Shown: positions 12,701 to 26,444, counted from the first letter of the stretch. The stretch: DNA of 64,000 nt from Ascarosepion bandense (GCA_037127315.1 JBBBDQ010000447.1:283501-347500), one strand, 5' to 3'. Made by a program: numbers and translations. The notes: generated from the sequence alone by a model not told the origin.

Positions 12701-14560
12701 AAAAACATCCGTTCAAAAATTACTGTTTTCAAGCGCTGGTAGTTTATGTATAACATTTTTAATGACTAAAGATGAACATGGGCGTTGCCACGATTTATAA
12801 TAAGAAAAAACATCCACCAAAAACATTACTGTTTTCTACAAGCAGTAGTTTATGTATATTATCTTCAATGACCAAAGATGAAACAGGCGTTGCTACCGAC
12901 GTTATAATAAGAAAACATCCGGTTCAACATTGTTTTCAGCTATAAGTTTATGTATAATATCTTTAATGACCAAAGATGAACATATGCTGCTACTGACGTT
13001 ATAATAAGAAAAATATCCGTTCAAAAATTACTGTTTTCTACAAGAGTAGTTTTGCATAACATCTTTAATGACCAAGAGGAACATATGCTATACGACGTTA
13101 TAATAAGAAAACATCCGTTCAAAAAATTACTGTTTTCTACAAGGCCTGTTTATGGCACATCTTTAATGACCAAAGATGAACAGGCGTTGCTACCGACGTT
13201 ATAATAAGAAAAAACATCCGTTCAAAAATTACTGTTTTCATAAGCAGTAGTTTATGTATAACATCTTTAATGACCAAAGAGGAACAGGCGTTGCTACCGA
13301 CGTTATAATAAGAAAAAACATCCACCAAAATTACTGCTTTTACAAGCAGTAGTTTATGTATAATATCTTTAATGACCAAAGATGAACAGGCGTTGCTACC
13401 GACGTTATAATAAGAAAAAAACATCCGGTTCAAAAAAATTACTGTTTTCTTGCTAAGCAGTAGTTTATGTATAATATCTTTAATGACCAAAGAGGAACAG
13501 GCGTTAAGCAATGGACGTTATAATAAGAAAAAAACATCCGTTCAAAAATTACTGTTTTCGCTACAAGCAGTAGTTTATGTATAACATCTTTAATGACCAA
13601 AGAGGAACAGGCGTTGCTACTGACGTTATAATAAGAAAAACATCCGTTCAAAAATTACTGCTTTCACAAGCAGCAGTTTATGTATAACATCTTTAATGAC
13701 CAAAGATGAACAGGCGTTGCTACCGACGTTATACAAGAAAAACATCCGTTCAAAAATTACTGTTTTCACAAGCAGTAGTTTATGTATAAATATCTTTAAT
13801 GGTCAAAGAGGGGAACAGTGTTAGAGTACTGACGTTATAATAAGAAAAAACATCCGTTCAAAATTCGATTGTTTACAAGCAGTAGTTTATGTATAAATAT
13901 CTTTAATGACTAAAGAGGAACAGGCGTTGCTACTGACGTTACAAGAAAAAAACATCCGTTCAAAATTTATCGTTTTCTACAAGCAGTAGTTTATGTATAA
14001 TATCTTTTTTAATGACCAAAGAGGAACAGGCGTTGCTACCGACGTTATAATAAGAAAAAACATCCGTTCAAAAATTACTGTTTTCGCTACAGGCTATGTA
14101 TAATATCTTTTTAATGTCCAAAGATGAACAGGCGTTGCTACCGACGTTATAATAAGAAAAAACATTCGTTCAAAAATTACTGTTTTCTACAAGCAATTGT
14201 TTATGTATAATATCTTAATGACCAAAGATGAAACAGGCGTTGCTACCGACGTTGGTAACAAGAAAACATCCGTTCAAAAATCATTGCTGCTGCAGTAGTT
14301 TATGTATAATATCTTTAATGACCAAAGAGGAACAGGCGTTGCTACCGACGTTATAATAAGAAAACATCCGTTCAAAAATTACTGTTTTCGCCAAGCAGTA
14401 GTTTACGTATAATATCTTTAATGACCAAAGATGAACAGGCGGTTGCCACTGACGTTATAATAAGAAAACATCCGGTTCAAAAATTACTGTTTTCTACAAG
14501 CAGTAGTTTATATACACTTTAATGACCAAAGATGAACAGTGTTGCTACCGACGCGGTAAT
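9751..14560. repeat. Indel-rich block inside the 106-bp array
   Basis: Same monomer, but almost every unit has several small insertions or deletions and odd substitutions (unit length varies from under 100 to about 110). The flanking cores are nearly identical from unit to unit. This pattern is more like low-quality consensus than ordinary satellite divergence. Confidence 0.8.
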
Positions 14561-16879
14561 AAGAAAAAAACATCCGTTCGAAAATTACTGTTTTCTACAA
14601 GCAGTAGTTTATGTATAACATCTTTAATGACCAAAGAGGAACAGGCGTTGCTACCGACGTTATAATAAGAAAAAAACATCCGTTCAAAAATTACTGTTTT
14701 CTACAAGCAGTAGTTTAGGTATAACATCTTTAATGACCAAAGATGAACAGGCGTTGCTACCGACGTTATAATAAGAAAAAAACATCCGTTCAAAAATTAC
14801 TGTTTTCTACAAGCAGTAGTTTATGTATAATATCTTTAATGACCAAAGATGAACAGGCGTTGCTACCGACGTTATAATAAGAAAAAAACATCCGTTCAAA
14901 AATTACTGTTTTCTACAAGCAGTAGTTTATGTATAACATCTTTAATGACCACAGAGGAACAGGCGTTGCTACCGACGTTATAATAAGAAAAAAACATCCG
15001 TTCAAAAATTACTGTTTTCTACAAGCAGTAGTTTATGTATAATATCTTTAATGACCAAAGATGAACAGGCGTTGCTACCGACGTTATAATAAGAAAAAAA
15101 CATCCGTTCAAAAATTACTGTTTTCTACAAGCAATTGTTTATGTATAATATCTTTAATGACCAAAGATGAACAGGCGTTGCTACCGACGTTATAATAAGA
15201 AAAAAACATCCGTTCAAAAATTACTGTTTTCTACAAGCAATTGTTTATGTATATCTTTAATGACCAAAGATGAACAGGCGTTGCTACCGACGTTATAATA
15301 AGAAAAAAACATCCGTTCAAAAATTACTGTTTTCTACAAGCAGTAGTTTATGTATAATATCTTTAATGACCAAAGATGAACAGGCGTTGCTACCGACGTT
15401 ATAATAAGAAAAAAACATCCGTTCAAAAATTACTGTTTTCTACAAGCAATTGTTTATGTATATCTTTAATGACCAAAGATGAACAGGCGTTGCTACCGAC
15501 GTTATAATAAGAAAAAAACATCCGTTCAAAAATTACTGTTTTCTACAAGCAGTAGTTTATGTATAATATCTTTAATGACCAAAGATGAACAGGCGTTGCT
15601 ACCGACGTTATAATAAGAAAAAAACATCCGTTCAAAAATTACTGTTTTCTACAAGCAGTACTTTATGTATAACATCTTTAATGACCAAAGAGGAACAGGC
15701 GTTGCTACCGACGTTATAATAAGAAAAAAACATCCGTTCAAAAATTACTGTTTTCTACAAGCAGTAGTTTATGTATAACATCTTTAATGACCAAAGATGA
15801 ACAGGCGTTGCTACCGACGTTATAATAAGAAAAAAACATCCGTTCAAAAATTACTGTTTTCTACAAGCAATTGTTTATGTATATCTTTAATGACCAAAGA
15901 TGAACAGGCGTTGCTACCGACGTTATAATAAGAAAAAAACATCCGTTCAAAAATTACTGTTTTCTACAAGCAGTAGTTTATGTATAATATCTTTAATGAC
16001 CAAAGATGAACAGGCGTTGCTACCGACGTTATAATAAGAAAAAAACATCCGTTCAAAAATTACTGTTTTCTACAAGCAATTGTTTATGTATATCTTTAAT
16101 GACCAAAGATGAACAGGCGTTGCTACCGACGTTATAATAAGAAAAAAACATCCGTTCAAAAATTGCTGTTTTCTACAAGCAGTAGTTTATGTATAATATC
16201 TTTAATGACCAAAGATGAACAGGCGTTGCTACCGACGTTATAATAAGAAAAAAACATCCGTTCAAAAATTACTGTTTTCTACAAGCAATTGTTTATGTAT
16301 AATATCTTTAATGACCAAAGATGAACAGGCGTTGCTACCGACGTTATAATAAGAAAAAAACATCCGTTCAAAAATTACTGTTTTCTACAAGCAGTAGTTT
16401 ATGTATAATATCTTTAATGACCAAAGATGAACAGGCGTTGCTACCGACGTTATAATAAGAAAAAAACATCCGTTCAAAAATTACTGTTTTCTACAAGCAA
16501 TTGTTTATGTATAATATCTTTAATGACCAAAGATGAACAGGCGTTGCTACCGACGTTATAATAAGAAAAAAACATCCGTTCAAAAATTACTGTTTTCTAC
16601 AAGCAGTAGTTTATGTATAACATCTTTAATGACCAAAGATGAACAGGCGTTGCTACCGACGTTATAATAAGAAAAAAACATCCGTTCAAAAATTACTGTT
16701 TTCTACAAGCAATTGTTTAAGTATAATATCTTTAATGACCAAAGATGAACAGGCGTTGCTACCGACGTTATAATAAGAAAAAAACATCCGTTCAAAAATT
16801 ACTGTTTTCTACAAGCAGTAGTTTATGTATAACATCTTTAATGACCAAAGAGGAACAGGCGTTGCTACCGATGTTATAA

Positions 16880-18650
16880 TAGAAAAAAACGTCGTTCAAT
16901 TGCTGTTTTCTACAAGCAATTGTTTGTAATATTATCTTGTGATAAGATGAACAGGCGTTGCTACCGACGTTATAATAGAAAAAAACATCCGTTCAAAAAT
17001 TACTATTTTCTACGAAATGATAGTTTATGTATAATATCTTTAATGACCAAAGATGAACAGGCGCTGCGGACGTTATAATAAGAAGAAACATCCGTTTCAA
17101 AAATTACTGTTTTCTACAAACGTGTGGTTTATGTATAATATCTTTAATGACCAAAGATGAACAGGCGTTGCTACTACCCGACGTTATAATAAGAAAAAAA
17201 CATCCGTTCAGAATTACTGTTTTCTATAATTGTTTATGTATAATATCTTTAATGACCAAAGATGAACAGGCGTTGCTACCGACGTTATAATAAGAAAAAA
17301 CATCCGTTCAAAATTACTGTTTTCTACAAACGGTAGTTTATGTATAACATCTTTAATGACCAAGATGAACAGGCGTTGCTACCGACGTTATAATAAGAAA
17401 AAAACATCCGTTCAAAAATTACTGTTTTCTACAAGCAGTAGTTTATGTATAACATCTTTAATGACAAGAGGAACAGGCGTTGCTACCGACGTTATAATAA
17501 GAAAAATCCGTTCAAGTACTGTTTTCTACAACGGTAGTTTATGCTTCATATCTTTAATGACCAGAGGAACAGGCGTTGCTGCCGACGTTATAATAGAAGA
17601 AAACATCCGTTCAAAATTACTGTTTCTACCAGCAGTAGTTTATGTATAATATCTTTAATGACCAAAGAGGAACAGGCGTTTACTGCCGACGTTATAATAA
17701 AGAAAAAAGACGCATCCGTTCAAAATTACTGTTTCTACAACGTGGATTTATGTATAATATCTTTAATGACCAAAGGAACAGGCGTTGCTACCGACGTTAT
17801 AATAAGAAAAAAACATCCGTTTCAAAATTACTGTTTTCTACAAGCAGTAGTTTATGTATAATATCTTTAATGACCAAAGAGAAATTAGGCGTTGCTACCG
17901 ACGTTATAATAGAAAAAAACATCCGTTCAAAATTATAATTTTCTACAAGCAGTAGTTTATGTATAATATCTTTAATGACCAAAAGGGAACAGGCGATTGC
18001 TACCGACGTTATAATAAGAAAAAAAACATCCGTTCAAAAATTACTGTTTTCTACAAAGCAGTAGTTTATGTATAATATCTTTAATGACCAAAGATGAACA
18101 GGCGTTACTACCGACGTTATAATAAGAAAAACATCCGTTCAAATTACTGTTTTCTACAAGCAGTAGTTTATGTATAATATCTTTAATGACCAAAGATGAA
18201 CAGGCGTTACTACTTGTGTTAGCAATAAGAAAAAACATCGTTCAAAAAGTGCTGTTTTCTACAAGCAATTGTTTATGATAATATCTTTAATGACTAAAGA
18301 TGAACAGGCGTTGCTACCGACGTTATAATAAGAAAAAAAGGAAACATCCGTTCAAATTACTGTTTTCTACAAGCAGTAGTTTATAGTAATATCTTTAATG
18401 ACCAAAGATGAACAGGCGTTGCTACCGACGTTATAATAGAAAAAAACATCCGTTCAAAAATTACTGTTTTCTATAGCAGTAGTTTATGTATAATATCTTG
18501 TAAAGAGAAACAGGCGTTGCTACCGACGTTATAATAAGTAAAAAACATCCGTTCAAAAATTACTGTTTTCTACAAGCAATTGTTTATGTATAATATCTTT
18601 AATGACCAAAGATGAACAGGAGTTGCTACCGACGTTATAAAAAAAACATC
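16880..18650. repeat. Second indel-rich block inside the 106-bp array
   Basis: As the block at 9751-14560: the same monomer with frequent 1-10 base indels, bounded on both sides by clean homogeneous units. Confidence 0.8.
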
Positions 18651-19030
18651 CGTTCAAAAATTACTGTTTTCTACAAGCAATTGTTTATGTATAATATCTT
18701 TAATGACCAAAGATGAACAGGCGTTGCTACCGACGTTATAATAAGAAAAAAACATCCGTTCAAAAATTACTGTTTTCTACAAGCAGTAGTTTATGTATAA
18801 TATCTTTAATGACCAAAGATGAACAGGCGTTGCTACCGACGTTATAATAAGAAAAAAACATCCGTTCAAAAATTACTGTTTTCTACAAGCAGTAGTTTAT
18901 GTATAATATCTTTAATGACCAAAGATGAACAGGCGTTGCTACCGACGTTATAATAAGAAAAAAACATCCGTTCAAAAATTACTGTTTTCTACAAGCAATT
19001 GTTTATGTATAATATCTTTAATGACCAAAG

Positions 19031-21220
19031 ATGAACAGGCGTTGCTACCGACGTTATAATAAGAAAAAAACATCCGTTCAAAAATTACTGTTTTCTACAA
19101 GCAGTAGTTTATGTATAATATCTTTAATGACCAAAGATGAACAGGCGTTGCTACCGACGTTATAATAAGAAAAAAACATCCGTTCAAAAATTACTGTTTT
19201 CTACAAGCAGTAGTTTATGTATAATATCTTTAATGACCAAAGAGGAACAGGCGTTGCTACCGACGTTATAATAAGAAAAAAACATCCGTTCAAAAATTAC
19301 TGTTTTCTACAAGCAATTGTTTATGTATAACATCTTTAATGACCAAAGATGAACAGGCGTTGCTACCGACGTTATAATAAGAAAAAAACATCCGTTCAAA
19401 AATTACTGTTTTCTACAAGCAGTAGTTTATGTATAATATCTTTAATGACCAAAGATGAACAGGCGTTGCTACCGACGTTATAATAAGAAAAAAACATCCG
19501 TTCAAAAATTACTGTTTTCTACAAGCAGTAGTTTATGTATAATATCTTTAATGACCAAAGATGAACAGGCGTTGCTACCGACGTTATAATAAGAAAAAAA
19601 CATCCGTTCAAAAATTACTGTTTTCTACAAGCAGTAGTTTATGTATAATATCTTTAATGACCAAAGATGAACAGGCGTTGCTACCGACGTTATAATAAGA
19701 AAAAAACATCCGTTCAAAAATTACTGTTTTCTACAAGCAGTAGTTTATGTATAACATCTTTAATGACCAAAGATGAACAGGCGTTGCTACCGACGTTATA
19801 ATAAGAAAAAAACATCCGTTCAAAAATTACTGTTTTCTACAAGCAGTAGTTTATGTATAACGTCTTTAATGACCAAAGATGAACAGGCGTTGCTACCGAC
19901 GTTATAATAAGAAAAAAACATCCGTTCAAAAATTACTGTTTTCTACAAGCAATTGTTTATGTATAATATCTTTAATGACCAAAGATGAACAGGCGTTGCT
20001 ACCGACGTTATAATAAGAAAAAAACATCCGTTCAAAAATTACTGTTTTCTACAAGCAGTAGTTTATGTATAATATCTTTAATGACCAAAGAGGAACAGGC
20101 GTTGCTACCGACGTTATAATAAGAAAAAAACATCCGTTCAAAAATTACTGTTTTCTACAAGCAGTAGTTTATGTATAATATCTTTAATGACCAAAGATGA
20201 ACAGGCGTTGCTACCGACGTTATAATAAGAAAAAAACATCCGTTCAAAAATTACTGTTTTCTACAAGCAGTAGTTTATGTATAATATCTTTAATGACCAA
20301 AGAGGAACAGGCGTTGCTACCGACGTTATAATAAGAAAAAAACATCCGTTCAAAAATTACTGTTTTCTACAAGCAATTGTTTATGTATAACATCTTTAAT
20401 GACCAAAGATGAACAGGCGTTGCTACCGACGTTATAATAAGAAAAAAACATCCGTTCAAAAATTACTGTTTTCTACAAGCAGTAGTTTATGTATAATATC
20501 TTTAATGACCAAAGATGAACAGGCGTTGCTACCGACGTTATAATAAGAAAAAAACATCCGTTCAAAAATTACTGTTTTCTACAAGCAGTAGTTTATGTAT
20601 AATATCTTTAATGACCAAAGATGAACAGGCGTTGCTACCGACGTTATAATAAGAAAAAAACATCCGTTCAAAAATTACTGTTTTCTACAAGCAGTAGTTT
20701 ATGTATAATATCTTTAATGACCAAAGATGAACAGGCGTTGCTACCGACGTTATAATAAGAAAAAAACATCCGTTCAAAAATTACTGTTTTCTACAAGCAG
20801 TAGTTTATGTATAACATCTTTAATGACCAAAGATGAACAGGCGTTGCTACCGACGTTATAATAAGAAAAAAACATCCGTTCAAAAATTACTGTTTTCTAC
20901 AAGCAGTAGTTTATGTATAACGTCTTTAATGACCAAAGATGAACAGGCGTTGCTACCGACGTTATAATAAGAAAAAAACATCCGTTCAAAAATTACTGTT
21001 TTCTACAAGCAATTGTTTATGTATAATATCTTTAATGACCAAAGATGAACAGGCGTTGCTACCGACGTTATAATAAGAAAAAAACATCCGTTCAAAAATT
21101 ACTGTTTTCTACAAGCAGTAGTTTATGTATAATATCTTTAATGACCAAAGAGGAACAGGCGTTGCTACCGACGTTATAATAAGAAAAAAACATCCGTTCA
21201 AAAATTACTGTTTTCTACAA
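19031..21220. repeat. Duplicated ten-monomer block (1,060-bp higher-order unit)
   Basis: The diagnostic variant ATAACGTCTTT occurs only at about 19857 and 20917, exactly 1,060 bp (10 x 106) apart. The surrounding order of GAGGAAC, CAATTG and AACATC variants repeats at the same offset from roughly 19,040 to 20,160 and from 20,100 to 21,220. Confidence 0.85.
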
Positions 21221-22660
21221 GCAATTGTTTATGTATAATATCTTTAATGACCAAAGATGAACAGGCGTTGCTACCGACGTTATAATAAGAAAAAAACATC
21301 CGTTCAAAAATTACTGTTTTCTACAAGCAATTGTTTATGTATAATATCTTTAATGACCAAAGATGAACAGGCGTTGCTACCGACGTTATAATAAGAAAAA
21401 AACATCCGTTCAAAAATTACTGTTTTCTACAAGCAGTAGTTTATGTATAATATCTTTAATGACCAAAGAGGAACAGGCGTTGCTACCGACGTTATAATAA
21501 GAAAAAAACATCCGTTCAAAAATTACTGTTTTCTACAAGCAATTGTTTATGTATAATATCTTTAATGACCAAAGATGAACAGGCGTTCCTACCGACGTTA
21601 TAATAAGAAAAAAACATCCGTTCAAAACTTACTGTTTTCTACAAGCAGTAGTTTATGTATAATATCTTTAATGACCAAAGAGGAACAGGCGTTGCTACCG
21701 ACGTTATAATAAGAAAAAAACATCCGTTCAAAAATTACTGTTTTCTACAAGCAATTGTTTATGTATAATATCTTTAATGACCAAAGATGAACAGGCGTTG
21801 CTACCGACGTTATAATAAGAAAAAAACATCCGTTCAAAAATTACTGTTTTCTACAAGCAGTAGTTTATGTATAATATCTTTAATGACCAAAGATGAACAG
21901 GCGTTGCTACCGACGTTATAATAAGAAAAAAACATCCGTTCAAAAATTACTGTTTTCTACAAGCAGTAGTTTATGTATAATATCTTTAATCACTAAAGAG
22001 GAACAGGCGTTGCTACCGACGTTATAATAAGAAAAAAACATCCGTTCAAAAATTACTGTTTTCTACAAGCAGTAGTTTATGTATAATATCTTTAATGACC
22101 AAAGAGGAACAGGCGTTGCTACCGACGTTATAATAAGAAAAAAACATCCGTTCAAAAATTACTGTTTTCTACAAGCAGTAGTTTATGTATAATATCTTTA
22201 ATGACCAAAGATGAATAGGCGTTGCTACCGACGTTATAATAAGAATAAAACATCCGTTCAAAAATTACTGTTTTCTACAAGCAGTAGTTTATGTATAATA
22301 TCTTTAATGACCAAAGATGAACAGGCGTTGCTACCGACGTTATAATAAGAAAAAAACATCCGTTCAAAAATTACTGTTTTCTACAAGCAGTAGTTTATGT
22401 ATAACATCTTTAATGACCAAAGAGGAACAGGCGTTGCTACCGACGTTATAATAAGAAAAAAACATCCGTTCAAAAATTACTGTTTTCTACAAGCAGTAGT
22501 TTATGTATAATATCTTTAATGACCAAAGATGAACAGGCGTTGCTACCGACGTTATAATAAGAAAAATACATCCGTTCAAAAATTACTGTTTTCTACAAGC
22601 AGTAGTTTATGTATAACATCTTTAATGACCAAAGAGGAACAGGCGTTGCTACCGACGTTA

Positions 22661-23470
22661 TAATAAGAAAAAACAATCCTTTCAAAAATTAATGTTTTCT
22701 ACAAGCAGTAGTTTATATATAATATCTTTAATGACCAAAGAGGAACAGGCGTTGCTACCGACGTTATAATAGGAAAAACAAAATCCTTTCAAAAATTTCT
22801 GTTTTCTAGAAGCAGTAGTTTCTGTATAATATCTTTAATGACCAAAGATGAACAGGCGTTGCTACCGACGTTATAATAGGAAAAACAAAATCCTTTCAAA
22901 AATTACTGTTTTCTACAAGCAGTAGTTTATGTATAATATCTTTAATGACCAAAGATGAACAGGCGTTGCTACCGACGTTATAATAGGAAAAACAAAATCC
23001 TTTCAAAAATTACTGTTTTCTACAAGCAGTAGTTTATATATAATATCTTTAATGACCAAAGAGGAACAGGCGTTGCTACCGACGTTATAATAGGAAAAAC
23101 AAAATCCTTTCAAAAATTTCTGTTTTCTAGAAGCAGTAGTTTCTGTATAATATCTTTAATGACCAAATATGAACAGGCGTTGCTACCGACGTTATAATAA
23201 GAAAAAAACATCCGTTCAAAAATTACTGTTTTCTACAAGCAGTAGTTTATGTATAATATCTTTAATGACCAAAGAGGAACAGGCGTTGCTACCGACGTTA
23301 TAATAAGAAAAAACAATCCTTTCAAAAATTACTGTTTTCTACAAGCAGTAGTTTATATATAATATCTTTAATGACCAAAGAGGAACAGGCGTTGCTACCG
23401 ACGTTAAAATAAGAAAAAAAATCCTTCCAAAAATTACTGTTTTCTGCAAGCAGTAGTTTAATATCTTTTT
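22661..23470. repeat. Right edge of the 106-bp array: older monomer type
   Basis: Monomers revert to the ACAAAATCCTTTC, TTATATATAATATC and CTAGAAGCAGTAGTTTCTG types seen at the left edge. The last unit decays into a T-run near 23465. Confidence 0.8.
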
Positions 23471-24072
23471 TTTTTACCGCGATGTTGTAAAAATACCAGT
23501 TTGGGAAACTGGCGCGGGATATCCTTCTCTCAATGAGTTTGAATGGGCTTCTCTTAAGCCGTTGTAGGTAACCCATCTAGTGATGGTGTCATGATAAAAA
23601 CACCCTTGGTAGCTCTAGCAAAGCATCAAGTATTCAGCTACTGACAAGATTTTGAATCTCGGTAGTAATTCAAAAAGCGGTTATTGCTTCTATCCACATA
23701 ATTCGATCTGTCGAGAATTAAAATAAGTCACAACCAGCTATATTGAACTGAAGATTTGTTCCGTCATCTCATCCTGGCGATCACAAAATTTCTAACCAAA
23801 CTAAACGCTCGTTTCATGTAAGCAGCGAGAAATGAAAATAGAAAATTGAGAAAAACTTGCACGCTTATATCCCGTTAGATCTAACTTCATACGACATTTC
23901 TTTTATTCTTTTCTATAATGATGTTCACCCTATGCCTGATCACTCCATCATATATGATTACCAAGAATCCCTTATGGAAATTATTAATGTCAACCATGGA
24001 TATCGCACTGGCCGAGGCCTGAGCCTTACGGTTCATGACCAAGTGAAACTGCGCTACTTCTTATGTGATTAC
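23471..24072. other. Unique-looking spacer, no gene assigned
   Basis: An 81-codon plus frame (23857-24102) runs on into the LTR at 24073 and matches no family I recognise. A segment near 23960 (ACCAAGAATCC...) has a partial copy just right of the LTR (24462). Confidence 0.4.
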
Positions 24073-24457
24073 TGTAGTGGGATCTCCCCCTTTTGTATAT
24101 GACAATGGACTCGACTGAGTGTATATATAATACTGTCATATAGAGAATAGAGGAAGATCTGGAATCTCAGTTGTAGTTGCAGTTTACAGTGGAGAGTAAT
24201 CGTAGAGATCTGTTACAGTTATCGAAGAGTTCCGACAGATACCGAGTTACCCAGGGCTACACTCAGCTAGAACAAGTCACCCGGACATACTATTTCACTT
24301 CAAGATTTGTATATATATTATTTCTACTAATAATATTCCTGAAATGACTAACCCGCGTTCCAGTTTGTAAAAATCGTTCAATATAACCTACTTCCTATCT
24401 ATATACCTGTTTTTGTTGTTCATTATTTTGGCGGTTTCTCTTCCGGAATCCACAACA
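24073..24457 (+). mobile_element. Solo LTR, about 385 bp, copy A
   Basis: It begins TGTAGTGGGATCTCC and ends GGAATCCACAACA, giving TG...CA termini. It is flanked by ATTAC and CTTAC, a 4-of-5 target-site duplication. It matches two other copies (46380-47019 minus, 52795-53185 plus) from end to end. A TATATATAATA motif near 24122 could be a promoter element. No internal retrotransposon sequence is adjacent, so it is a solo LTR or a fragment. Confidence 0.7.
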
Positions 24458-24912
24458 CTTACCAAGAATCCATTAGGAAATTAAGATATATATATATATA
24501 AAAATCAAAATCAAATTATAAAAATTAAAATCAAGTTATATTTCATTTTTCCTATTTTCTATTAAACAAGTTATTTTGAAACTATTCTATGGAACATCTA
24601 TGCGATATTTTGGATAAAAAATTGAGAAATCTAATGTTACTTCGCAAGACATAATTTGGGAACAAATACTAGCTGCTTGGCAGGAGATACAATTAAATAT
24701 ATTGAAGAAGATTGTGATGTTAAAGCCTGACAGAATAAAGGCTGTGATCTATTATTATGCTAAACATTTTGTAAAAGTTTTTTTGTTAAAGCATTTGTTG
24801 AGTAAATCAAATAAAATTCATTAAATTGTTTATTTTCTGTCAATATGTCTCATAAAAGATAAAATAATTCTTGCTCTAATAATTTTTGCACAGTACTATA
24901 TATATATATATT
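24458..24912. other. AT-rich spacer
   Basis: Contains a short (AT)n run near 24488 and another near 24899. No gene or named repeat seen. Confidence 0.5.
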
Positions 24913-25163
24913 GTCAGTCAGTCAGTTAAGTGCCTACGTGATACACGCTTAGGCGATCATATCTCGAAAGAGACATGACTGACTGGGCAGAACATTATCC
25001 CGCAGTAGGTTGCCATTGCTTTCTGCGGTAGACTGGTTGCCGACCAAGGTTATAGTACCCAATCTGTCCTGCTATTTAACCCATAACTGGAAGGAAGAGA
25101 CGGATTAATACCTTTTCCAAGGGTATTTGCGCGTAAGTGAATACAATGGATTCAACTGGATTC
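24913..25163 (-). mobile_element. tRNA-type SINE (hairpin-tail family), copy 1, head missing
   Basis: On the minus strand it shows the family's central domain (motif AACCCATAACTGG in plus orientation), the conserved GCAATGGCAACCTACTG stretch, a CATGTCTC-type hairpin and a terminal run of ACTG repeats. The tRNA-related promoter part (box B) is degraded at the right end. Confidence 0.8.
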
Positions 25164-25170
25164 GTTTTCC

Positions 25171-25823
25171 CCCGTAATTTCCGTCTAGTATTTCTTTCAT
25201 AAGATGTTCAACTGTAGCTTGGGTTATTGGTAATAGTATCTACACCTCTGACATTAATATACAATGATGCTTGTAATTGTGTTGTACATCATGTAGAAAA
25301 TACTGCCACCGATGTTGGGAGATTATGCCAATGTCTATAAATCTAAATTCGTAGACTTCAATTTACAAGTTTCAATACAAACTGTCTCAGATGAAACAAT
25401 AATATCTGCGGAATCTTTTACATGAATTGGAAACGAAATATATTCAACACAAAAGGATGACAAAAGGCACATAACTATGTTCTGAGATGTATTGATTAAT
25501 ATATATATAATCTTGAAATCTGATCCACCTGGCAACCTCAAACGAAGATTTATTTAAGCCACTGTAGAGGTGACAATGGTGACAATGCTTAGATAATAAT
25601 TAAAACTTCTGAGTCTAAGGTTAATTGAATCTGCAACCGGATACTGAGAGCTATATTTCATATCTCTTGGACCCAAAATTCAACTGAAGCACAGCTCTAT
25701 TTTTACAATTTCTTGAACGCCAAACACACTCTGCAGAAAACACCAACCGACCAAAACAAAAACATCCTCTGAAGAACTATCCATGGCGCAAGACCGGCTG
25801 GTAGTCCAACAAACATCTACATT
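25171..25823. other. Spacer without recognisable gene
   Basis: Two minus-strand frames of 68-69 codons (25335-25541, 25680-25889) have no family signature. The second overlaps the SINE tail. Confidence 0.45.
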
Positions 25824-26264
25824 TTGTTTGTTTGTTTCGAGGTTTAACGACCTATCAAAACTTAAGGGATCATTTAAGGTCATAACCAATGTTTTTTGAT
25901 TAAGGTTTTTTTATTTTTACAAAGTTTTTCTTTTCGAGTGTCAAGATTCATTGGGATTTGTTTTTAAGGGCAGGGTCCTCAAGTCCTACCCTTGTTATTC
26001 AACCCATAACTGGAGGGAAGTGACGGATTAATACCTTTCCCAAGGGTACCATTGCTTAAGTGAATGCAGGGTATTCAACTGGAATTCGAACTCGGTTCAC
26101 CGATTTCTCTTTCCACTGCACCACAACGCATATACGTCACTAAACGCTTACAGTACCTGGTATTCTAAGCAGTCACCCATCTAAGTACTGACCAGGCTCA
26201 ACGTTGCTTAACTTCGGTGATCGAGCGAGAACCGGTGTATTCAACGTGATATGGCCGTAAGCCC
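25824..26264 (-). mobile_element. Composite 5S-tRNA SINE, copy 1
   Basis: Read minus: a 5S rRNA-like head (about 26264 to 26150) retains the internal control regions, seen in plus sense as ACCCATCTAAGTACTGACCAG and GTTGCTTAACTTCGGTGATC. Then come a tRNA-like part with box B, a central domain with AACCCATAACTGG, and a tail ending in TTTG repeats. It is bounded by a perfect 10-bp target-site duplication, CATCTACATT, at 25814-25823 and 26265-26274. That shows the whole composite moved as one unit. The tRNA part has a small deletion near box A. Confidence 0.9.
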
Positions 26265-26444
26265 CATCTACATTAACGAGGTATCCTATGACAGGATGCC
26301 GCACTAATGACATGATGCAGATATCTGATGGTTGTCTCGAAAGACTCATGAATGTACGAAATAGTTCTACTGAATAAATAAAATAAAAATAACGTATTTC
26401 GTTTTAATTTTATCTGCTTTATTTCAACCCAGCTGACGCTTTTA

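Larger units (their letters stand above)
8492..23470. repeat. 106-bp satellite array (about 140 monomers)
   Basis: Head-to-tail units of 106 bp: GCGTTGCTACCGACG recurs every 106 bases, for example 15071 to 15177. Recurrent two-state sites are CAGTAG or CAATTG, ATAATATC or ATAACATC, and GATGAAC or GAGGAAC. Edge monomers are 107 bp, with ACAAAATCCTTTC in place of AACATCCGTTC. 106 is not a multiple of 3, and the many short frames on both strands are shadows. I saw no CENP-B box. Structurally it resembles a pericentromeric or other heterochromatic satellite, but position in the karyotype cannot be inferred. Confidence 0.97.

Noticed and set aside
8492..23470. Regularly spaced repeats suggestive of a CRISPR array
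   Set aside because: Units are contiguous 106-bp monomers with no unique spacers, the surrounding DNA is eukaryotic in character, and there are no cas-like genes. It is a satellite.
23857..24102. 81-codon plus frame next to the solo LTR
   Set aside because: It reads into the LTR and has no domain signature. Weak evidence of coding.
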